From contig MU646415.1 of the NCBI GenBank assembly GCA_026770585.1, forward strand, positions 682,415 to 693,045: DNA of 10,631 nucleotides, read 5' to 3'. Below, piece by piece: positions 1 through 7,900 of the stretch (position 1 is its first letter; every line of letters begins with the position of its first letter). The DNA comes from Baffinella frigidus (taxonomy: Eukaryota; Cryptophyceae; Cryptomonadales; Baffinellaceae). The position numbers were made by a program, and so were the translations under genes. Under the pieces are notes generated by a model. It saw only the letters and a list, made by a program, of their open reading frames with translations. It was not told where the DNA came from and ran no database searches.

Positions 1-90
1 GAGAGAGAGGAGAGGGAGGGAGAGAGAGAGGGACAGGAAAGAGAGAGGGACAGGAAAGAGAGAGGGACAGGAGAGAGGGAGGAGCTTTCT
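1..90. repeat. GA-rich polypurine simple repeat
   Basis: Almost pure purine on the + strand, with a near-tandem GGACAGGAAAGAGAGAG unit repeated about three times around 31-75. It ends at a TTCTTT-TAAAGAA hairpin-like sequence near 88-100. No coding signal. Confidence 0.9.
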
Positions 91-189
91 TTTAAAGAAG
101 GCGCAGAGTGGACCGTGCCACTTGAGACACTTGTATGGACGTCCTAACCCCCAGCCCCAAACCCGAAACCCGAAACCCGAAACACTAAA

Positions 190-248
190 CCCTGAATCGC
201 AGAGCTGTCGACCCTACGTTCCCTCGCTATGTTTCTGGGGTAACACCC
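190..248. repeat. 60-bp direct repeat, copy 1 (possible small exon inside)
   Basis: The stretch beginning CCTGAATCGCAGAGCTGTCG recurs at about 373-431 with a few changes. Both copies have CAG before AGCTGTCGACCCT and a GGGGTAACA or GGGGTATCA donor-like site about 38 nt later. That would give an exon of about 202-239, which could be read as AVDPTFPRYVSG. I do not recognise this peptide. It could be an upstream exon of the same gene or ordinary repeat. Confidence 0.4.
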
Positions 249-372
249 TACGGCGTTTCGCTTAAATTCAGTTTCGTGGTACAACTCCCGCATTGTTTCG
301 ACTTCACGGCGGGCCTCTAGCCGGCGGGCCACTAGAACCCGAGACCCGAAACCCTAAACCCTAAACCCTACA

Positions 373-431
373 CCCTGAATCGCAGAGCTGTCGACCCTTC
401 GCTTTCTCGCCATGTTCCTGGGGTATCACCC
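373..431. repeat. 60-bp direct repeat, copy 2
   Basis: Second copy of the 190-248 repeat, with the same CAG and GGGGTATCACC borders. The inner reading would be VDPSLSRHVPG. It runs straight into CCCTAAACCC repeat on both sides, unlike copy 1, which continues into about 90 bp of non-repeat DNA (249-340). Confidence 0.4.
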
Positions 432-900
432 TAAACCCTACACCCGAAACTCTAAACCTCTAACTCTAAACTCTAAACCGTAAACCCTAAACCGTAAACC
501 GTAAACCCTACACTCTAAACTCTAAACCCCAAACCCTAAACCCTACACCCTAAACTATAAACTCCAAACCCTAAATCCTAAACCCTTAACTCTAAACCCT
601 AAAACCTGAACCCTAAACCCTAAACCCCAAACCCTAAACTCTAAACCCTCAACCCTCAACCCTAAACCCTAAACCCTACACCCTAAACCCTGAACTCTGA
701 ACTCTAAACCCTACACCCTAAACCCTAAACCTTGAACCCTAAACCCTAAACCCTAAACCCAAACCCTAAACCCCAAACCCTAAACCCCAAACCCTAAACC
801 CCAAACCCTAAACCCTAAACCCCAAACTTTGAACCCAAAGTCAACAGTCGCACGGGGGACTTGGACCATCTAGTGCTGTCTCAGTCTATTTGGGCTCACC

Positions 901-1052
901 AATTTCATCTCGAAAGATAACTGAACCAGTTCCCTAATTAGCGTTTTCATCTAATTAGGCGGCCTTATTGAATTTACTATGCCTTAACTAATTTCTCCTA
1001 TTCAACCTCCTATTGAAAAGGAACTGGTTCAGTCATCTTCCGAGATGAAATT
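901..1052. mobile_element. Foldback/MITE-like element, 33-bp terminal inverted repeats
   Basis: The arms 901-933 and 1020-1052 are inverted repeats matching at 31 of 33 positions (AATTTCATCTCG...). Inside lies a second perfect inverted repeat, CCTAATTAG at 933-941 and CTAATTAGG at 951-959. There is no coding capacity. A clear target-site duplication was not seen. Confidence 0.75.
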
Positions 1053-1314
1053 TGGGGAGCTCGGGCTCCTTTCCGCGCCAAGGTTGACGGATTTTTACTG
1101 CGAACCAAGCAAGTCAACTTGAGAATAGTCGGTCGACCCAACTGAGGCAGAGCTAGACGACCTCACGCCAAAGTTGACACCCGACAACTTTGCCAACCTG
1201 TCAACTTTGTCAACGGATTCGTTTGTTGCTTGCGCGGCTGTAGGATGATCACGTCAAAGTTGACAGTTGTGTCAAAGTTGACAAAAATGACTCAACTGTC
1301 AACTTTTGGAGCAG
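1053..1314. other. Intron-like DNA dense in GTTGAC/GTCAAC motifs
   Basis: Nothing here codes. The stretch holds about eight GTTGAC or GTCAAC motifs, including near-palindromic GTCAAAGTTGAC twice at about 1255-1281. It ends with CTGTCAACTTTTGGAGCAG before a truncated exon A copy. Part of it (TTTTTACTGCGAACCA...AAGTCAAC, 1092-1116) has a relative at about 4217-4254. Confidence 0.5.
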
Positions 1315-1344
1315 GCTGATCGCGTGGCTGATCGTGGTCTCTTA
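1315..1344 (+). pseudogene. Exon A copy 1, truncated
   Basis: After GGAGCAG the sequence reads LIAWLIVVSY in the exon A frame (intact copy LIVSLIVVCL), then passes directly into CCCTAAACCC repeat. The acceptor and first ten or so codons remain; the rest and the donor are lost. Confidence 0.55.
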
Positions 1345-1469
1345 TCCCTAAACCCTAAGCCCCAAACCCTCAACCCTTATCCATAAACCCTAAGCCCCAA
1401 ACCCTAAACCCTTATTCCTAAACCCTAAGCCCCAAACCCTCAACCCTAAACTCCAAACCCAAAACACAG
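1340..1469. repeat. CCCTAAGCCCCAAACCCT tandem tract
   Basis: Heptamer-type repeat in longer blocks: a unit close to TTATCCCTAAACCCTAAGCC recurs about three times. It separates exon A copies 1 and 2 and ends at ACACAG, the acceptor of copy 2. Confidence 0.8.
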
Positions 1470-1536
1470 GCTCATCGTGTCCCTGATCGTGGTGTGTCTC
1501 TCGAGTCTGCTCTGCTTGCTCATCTACACCCTCCTC
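1470..1536 (+). pseudogene. Exon A copy 2, donor lost
   Basis: After CACAG the copy reads LIVSLIVVCLSSLLCLLIYT then LLTLK in the exon A frame, nearly identical to the intact exon. Where the intact copy has CTCGTCAG and a GT donor, this one has CTCACCCTCAAACCTC and continues as CCCTCCA repeat. The frame stays open through the repeat, so a long proline-rich open frame here is an artefact of the repeat. Confidence 0.65.
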
Positions 1537-1742
1537 ACCCTCAAACCTCAACCCTCCACCCTCCACCCTCCACCCTCTTCACCCTCCACCCTCCACCCTC
1601 CACCCTCCACCCTCCACCCTCCACCCTCACCCTCAACCCTCAACCCCAACACCCCAAACCCAAACACCCCAGCACCCTCACACCCTCACACCCTAACACC
1701 CTCAACCCCAAACCCTACACCCTAACACCACCCTAACACCTA
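1537..1742. repeat. CCCTCCA / CCCTCAA / ACACCCT heptamer array
   Basis: Heptamer-period array whose unit changes along its length, from CCCTCCA to CCCTCAA to ACACCCC/CACCCTA. It abuts the end of exon A copy 2 without a boundary. Confidence 0.85.
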
Positions 1743-1749
1743 ATCGCGA

Positions 1750-1789
1750 AACCGTACAACCAACCCCCAAAGCCGTAGGGTGTACGGTT
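1750..1789. repeat. Small hairpin, AACCGTACA / TGTACGGTT arms
   Basis: Perfect 9-bp arms at 1750-1758 and 1781-1789. The GTGTACGG core recurs at about 3229 and 3891, each time next to heptamer repeat. Confidence 0.5.
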
Positions 1790-1895
1790 CAGAGCCAAAG
1801 TTGACGATGCTGGTACTGACCCGTCAACTTTTGGTCGATAAAATTGACTCACCTGTAAACTTTTAAAATTGGCCCACTGTCAACTTTTGACGCAG

Positions 1896-1970
1896 GCTGA
1901 TCGTGTCTCTCATCGTGGTGTGTCTCTCGAGTCTGCTCTGCCTCCTGATCTACACCCTCCTCCTCGTCAG
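1896..1970 (+). CDS. Exon A (intact): first membrane helix of the FtsX-like permease
   Basis: This 75-nt exon follows TTTTGACGCAG and ends GTCAG before GTTCCA. It carries one base completing an upstream codon, 24 codons, and two bases (AG) that start the next codon. It encodes LIVSLIVVCLSSLLCLLIYT followed by LLLV, an uninterrupted hydrophobic helix. AG plus the T that opens exon B gives Ser, so the helix runs into SVEQRG, as FtsX family helix 1 runs into its cytosolic loop. It is the only one of about ten A-like copies in the window with acceptor, open frame and donor all present. Confidence 0.7.
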
Positions 1971-4900
1971 GTTCCATCCCTAGCAACCCCTGCCCTGCCT
2001 CCTCATCTACAGGGATACCGTAGGACCCGCCCCGCCGGCAGGCTCTTGAGCGCCCGCGTGACCGCCGAAGCCAACTGTCCGAGGTGACTGCCTTGTCATG
2101 TTCCGTCGAAGTCATCCTCATCTACAGGGATACCGTAGGACCCGCCTATGTCCCTACGGCATTGCCTACCGTAGGGAGCCTCTACAGGGATACCTCGCTC
2201 ATAAGAAACCGCCCCCCCCTAGGACTCTACAGTAGGACCATGCCTAGGGTCATATGGTGGTCCGAGGGGGTTGCGGTTTCTTATGAGCGAGGTGCCCCTG
2301 TAGAGCCAATATGGTAGGACTTGGCCAAAGCGAAGTTGGAACTTGCGAGATTGCGAACTTCTAGATGGACCGTAATTATTAGTAAACACCATTTTGTACT
2401 GCAAAATTTGAATCTAAAAAACAACATGTCCAAACGGGTCCATCTAGAAGTTCGCAATCTCGCTAGTTCGAACTTCGCTTTGGCCAAGTCCTACCATATT
2501 GGCTCTACACCCTCCTCCTCGCCAGGCGCCATCCCTAGGATGCTAGAGATGGTACCTGACGAACTCTGAGGCTTGCCCCCCTGCTCTGCCTCCTGATCTA
2601 CACCCTCCTCACTCTCAACCGTTGTACTACACCCTCCTCACCCTCAACCCTTGTACTGTACCCTCCTCACCCTCAACCCTTGTAAACATTTGTACCAGGA
2701 TAAGGTAAAGTACCCTCCTGACTGTGCAATTTAAGCAGAGCATCCTGATCTACACTCTGCCTCCTCATCTACACCCTCCTCCTCGTCAGGTGTCATCCCT
2801 AGGATCTAGGGATTAGTTATTAAACCCCTGCTCTTCCTCCTGATCTACACCCTCCTCCCCCTTCAGGTGCCCTCTCCCCTCGCGCCCTCTCGCCCCTCTC
2901 GCCTCCCCTTCTGACACAAGCCCCCCCGCCCCACACCCTCCCCACACCCTCCTTTGCCCACAGTTTGAATCGACACCCTCCTCATCTACACCCTCCTCGT
3001 CGTCAGGTTCCATCCCTAGGATCTAGGGATTAGTGATTATGAGGGTGGAGGGTTGAGGGTGGAGGGTGGAGGGTGGAGGGTTGAGGGTGGAGGGTTGAGG
3101 GTGGAGGGTTGAGGGTGGAGGGTTGAGGGTGGAGGGTGGAGGGTGGAGGGTTGAGGGTGGAGGGTTGAGGGTGGAGGGTTGAGGGTGGAGGGTTGAGGGT
3201 CAAGATTTATGGTTCATGGCTACCTGCCGTGTACGGATTAGGAATCGGGGTTTGGGGGTTGGGGGTTAAGACTGTTCCCTAAATCATCAACCCTCAACCC
3301 TTATCGTTGAACCCTTATCCCCATTCCCTAATCCCGACACCCCTGAACCCCTGATTGTGGCGTGTCTCCCAAGATTGATCCCGAAATCATCAACCCTCAA
3401 CCCTTATCGTTGAACCCTTATCCCCATTCCCTAATCCCGACACCCCTGAACCCCTGATTGTGGCGTGTCTCCCAAGATTGATCCCGAAATCATCAACCCT
3501 CAACCCTTATCGTTGAACCCTTATCCCCATTCCCTCATCCCGACACCCCTGAACCCCTGGTCGTGGTGGGTCTCCCGGGTGTTCTATGTCTCCTCATCTA
3601 CACCCCTTGCTCGGACAGCGAGGGGGCAAATGGACCGGGTATGTATTGCCTTTAGCTCCCATCGGGAGCTGAAGCCCAGTACAAACTGGACGCGACTGGT
3701 ACCAATTTTTGAATTCGTACCCTTCGCAGCCCGCTGCGTGGTTGAGAGACAGACCTTCTTTGGCTTGACGGGTTAATGAAAAAGATGCGTTTGCCCCCTC
3801 GCTATCCGACCATGGCTCCGCCTCGCCAGGTTTCATCCTTTCAGCCCTTTAGGGTTCAGGGTTTAGAGTTTAGGGTTTAGGGCTTCCTGGCGTGTACGGT
3901 TTAGGGCTTAGGGTTTAGCCCTAAACCCTAGCCCCTAGTCCCTAATCCCTGAATCCTTTCCGCTGGTCCCCAATCCCTAGACCCTGTACCGTAATCTCTA
4001 GATCCGAACACTAGCCACTCATCCCTAATCCCTGGTCCCTACACCCCTGAGCCTTGCACCCCTGCTCAGTCTCCTCTATGTACCAGCCAGGGCACTCGAA
4101 CTTCCACTTTTGACATCTTTCAAGGAAAACACCTTGGATACTTAAGTCAACCACGTAGAATCTGACGTGGATAAGGCGTCGGTTTCCCTCGATCATTCTG
4201 GCGTGGAGCATCGTTAACTATTTTACTGCGAATCCAGAGATTTTGTACAAGTCAACACCCCCACAAATATGTCAACTTTAGAAACGAGATACACGTAATG
4301 TGTAGTTGAACATCGATTTTCGGCCTTGAGTTGACTAATAAAAAACTCCGCCCTGACAGTGTATTTGCATGGTTTGATTCCCTTCGCGGCACCCACAGCA
4401 AACCCTCTCTACTTGTGAAAATCTCTCCATGTGTGCAGTGTGGAGCAACGCGGGTTCTCGCTGGGGGTGCTGCGCATGCTCGGCGCCTCACGAAAGTCAA
4501 TCATCCGCCTCATTCTCATGCAGGTTGTGAGGCTTGGCGTTTAGGTAGCCTAAAAGGGATCAGGGTTTAGGTTTAGGTTTGGGTTTTAGGGTTTAGGAAT
4601 TTTGAGTTTAGGGTTTAGGGTTTGGGCTGCGAATGCTCGGCGCCTCGCGAAAGTCGATTATCCGCCTCATTCTCGTGCAGGTTATTTGCTCTCGACCCAT
4701 AGGACATTGGAGCCGTTAGCCTAAACTTTGAAGGACAATCTCCAATACCCTATTGGAGCGAACTTTCAAGTTCAATACTCTTCCGTGCTTGAATGATTTT
4801 GCACCGGAATTTGAAGGATTTGTGCCTGGAACCTTGAATGATGGGCTCTTCGCGGAAGTCAATCATCCGCCTCATTTTCGTTCAGGTTATTTGCTCTCGA

Positions 4901-7900
4901 CCCATAGGACATTGGAGCCGTTAGCCAAAGCAGCACCGGAACTTGAAGGGTTTGTGCCTCGAACCTTGAATGCTCGGCGCCTCGCGGAAGTCAATCATCC
5001 ACCTCATTTTCGTGCAGGTTACACCCTGAACCCTAAGCCCTAAACCCTAAGCCCTAAGCCTTAAGCCCTAAACCATAAGCCCTAAGCCTTAAGCCCTATG
5101 CCCTAAACCATAAGCCCAAAGTCCCTACGCCCTAAGCCCTAAGCCTTGAACCCCAAACCCTCAACCAGGCTTGCGAATGGCTGTGACCTCCTACGGGGGA
5201 GGGGTAGTTGTCTTATCCGGCCAAACGCGGACTGATCTTGCGGTTACCGGCAGGGTCAAAGTCAATTATTTGTGGGCATTTTTGGCAATTTTTGCCGATT
5301 TCAGGGGAAAACAATAGAAAGACGCAGGGCGTAAAATGACATTTAACTCTCCCGCGTAGTCACCCCTGCCTCTTTTTGGGACGACGAGAGACTTTGACTG
5401 TTTCAGGGTAACCACTGAAAACACGACGGGGCACGTCCATCCCTGGAAATCCGGGGAGGGACGTGCCAAATTGATGACCTTTGGCGTGTTTCCAAGGCAA
5501 GAATCCAATAATTGACTTAGGCATGGTTCCTCGTAGTGTTCCGAGTTGATGGCATCATTCGACTCATCCGGGCGCAGGTTATTTGCTCTGATTGACTCTC
5601 GGTTGGCTTAACACATTTGCTCGCCGGATTTGGACCAATTCCGGCGAGGAAATGTGTAGTCGTAAATCAACTCCCGGGCGCCCTCCGAACCTTGGATCAA
5701 CCCTAAACCCCAACCCCAAACCCTAAACCCCAACCCCGAAGCCAGACGCTTGTCACCTCCATCCCAGCCTTCCTTATCGGACTCCGGGTTTAGGGTTTAG
5801 GATTTAGGGTACCAACCACTTAGCAGCGGCCGAGTTCCTTTTCCCCTGGATATCCGGGGGAAATGCGGTTAGGATCCAATGCAAATGGATAAGATTCTAG
5901 TACAAATCGTTAAGATGGACTGTATCCGTGAAGCCCCCGGTCGCTGCTCAGTGGATTGGAAGGTTCAGACTCATCGCCGCGCACTTCCTCAACGCAGTGG
6001 TGTTTAGGGTTTAGGGTTTGGGTCTAGGGTTCAGGGGTCAGAGTCCTGGGCTTGGGGCGTGGGGCGTGGGGCGTGGGGCGTGGGGTTAGGATTAGACCCA
6101 AACACTAATCCCTACACCCTCAACCCTAAACCCTAATCCTGGAACCAGACGCTGGTAACATCCATCCGGATGGATAAGCGATCATCATTCACCGCATCAT
6201 CATCGTTGCTCTTATACCGCTAACGCTTACACCCTCAACACGAGCCCCTAACCCCTAAACCCTCTCCCGCAGACGCTGGTGACATCCATCCCAGCCTTCC
6301 TCATCCTCATCGCGAGCTCATCCCCGAATCCTGCCGATCCTAGTCCCTCAACCCTGACTCCCAACCCTACCAGACGCTGGTAACATCGATCCCAGCCTTC
6401 TTCGTCGGCATCATCGCCGCGCATTTCCTGAATGCTTTCGTCCTCTCTACCATCGCAGACCTCATCCGTAACCCCCGAACTCTGCCCTCCAAAGTCGGTA
6501 GGGGTTCGGGTTTATTTGTCAGTTCTTGGACGAAACTGTCAACTTCACACTCCGATATTGCTCATAATTTGCATTTTTTCTGGTGCAGGGTTTGGGGTTG
6601 GGGTGTTAGAGTTCCGGCTTCAGCGTTCATCGTCGGAATAATCGCCGCGCATTTCCTGAAAGCCTTCGTCCTTTCTACCGTCGCCGATCTCATCCGTAAC
6701 CCCCTAACCCCGAAACCCCAACCCCCAAATCGTGAACGATCAACCCCACACCCTCACCCCTAACTCGTAACCCTAATCCCCAAACCCTAAATAAACCCTC
6801 AAACGGTGTGAAACTTGACCTTCGTGCTTGGCTTGCGTGGGGCTCTCATCCAGAAACATATTTAATTTAAAAGAAAATCTCCTATCAAACCGGATTCTGG
6901 CCCTAATCAAATTTAGTTAGGGACCTAATTCACCTTGGTCCAACTCCTATGAACACATGGGGATCCATTTTCTTTTAAATTAAACATGTCCCCGGATTAG
7001 CTCTCCCTAACTCCCTCAATCCCAAACCCTAGGACCTCTAGCGCCCGAGGGTGCTACCCCCGCCACACGGTGGGCTTCGAGCGTTTCGGGACCCCTAGAT
7101 TTAGCGGTAACGTGACCGAAGTTGCACGAGAAACTCCTTAAAGTTAACTTTCCACAGGTTAAGTTGACTTTTGATGAAAGGAAAGGTCCTTAGTCCACTG
7201 TGTGGACCCCCTCAATCCCAAACCCTAGGACCTGCAGGCGATGTCCCCTCAACCCCAAACCCCAAACAGGCATCAAACTAGACTACGAAGTCACACACCA
7301 AACACCAACCCTTAGACCCTAGACTCTGGCTCCTCAAACAGGCATCAAACTCGACTTCGCGCTGACACCCCACACGGTGGGCTTCGAGGGTTTCGTTGGG
7401 CCTGGATTCCAGGGTGTTACGTGGCCAATTTGTATTGAAAAAAACCTTGAAGTTAATTTTCTTCAGACAAGTTGACTTTTGATGAAAGGTTCGTAGTCCA
7501 CCGTGTGGATCTCATACGGAAACACTTGTAATTTATAAACTGGATTTCAATCAAAATTACTACACATTTGCTTTAATATTACTAGTAAAGATCGTTATGT
7601 GTAGTAAATTTCATTGAATCTAATTTATAAATTATAAGTGTTTGCGTATGAGATCCGCAATCTTCTACGCGGCTCTCATGGCCCTCCTCGTCCCCATTCT
7701 CTAACCCTAACCCCTAAACCCTAAACCCTAAACACTAAACCCTAAACCCTAAACACTAAACCCTAAACACTAAACCCCAAATTCTCACCCTACCATACCC
7801 TTAAGCCCTACATCATAAACCCTACACCCCAAATAAACCTTAGACTCCAACCCCGAAAACCCACGGAAAATAAGCCCTAAACCCACGGAAAATAAACCCT

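Larger units (their letters stand above)
149..840. repeat. Degenerate telomere-like CCCTAAA repeat tract
   Basis: Imperfect CCCTAAA units with frequent variants (CCCGAAA, CCGTAAA, CTCTAAA, CCCCAAA, CCCTCAA) fill about 149-190, 340-372 and 430-840. The degeneracy and the flanking unique DNA make this an internal, intron-like repeat and not a chromosome end. The gaps hold the two copies of a 60-bp direct repeat, annotated separately. Confidence 0.9.

Noticed and set aside
144-332. Minus-strand 62-codon open frame with an Arg/Glu-rich start
   Set aside because: It spans the direct repeat and runs into GGGTTT repeat at its far end. No family resemblance, no neighbours on that strand, and the composition follows the repeat.
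1-840. Chromosome end (true telomere)
   Set aside because: The repeats are degenerate, interrupted by unique DNA, and similar tracts occur all through the window in both orientations.
1477-1736. Proline-rich open frames over the CCCTCCA array
   Set aside because: The first 20 codons are a broken exon A copy; the rest is translation of heptamer repeat, which stays open in several frames by composition alone.
2219-2569. Overlapping open frames on both strands with the same peptide (KAKxELARLRTSRW)
   Set aside because: The two strands encode the same peptide because the sequence is the 73-bp inverted repeat of a foldback element.
3465-3836. 103-codon + strand and 80-codon minus-strand open frames
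   Set aside because: They cover a tandem repeat plus the MITE at 3611-3809 and show no domain; only the short exon A scrap inside is meaningful.
5266-5508. Minus-strand 80-codon open frame
   Set aside because: It lies entirely within the 260-bp inverted-repeat element and shows no recognisable transposase or other motif.
5611-5657. Intrinsic (bacterial) terminator
   Set aside because: Strong hairpin but no T run after it, and nothing else here is bacterial.
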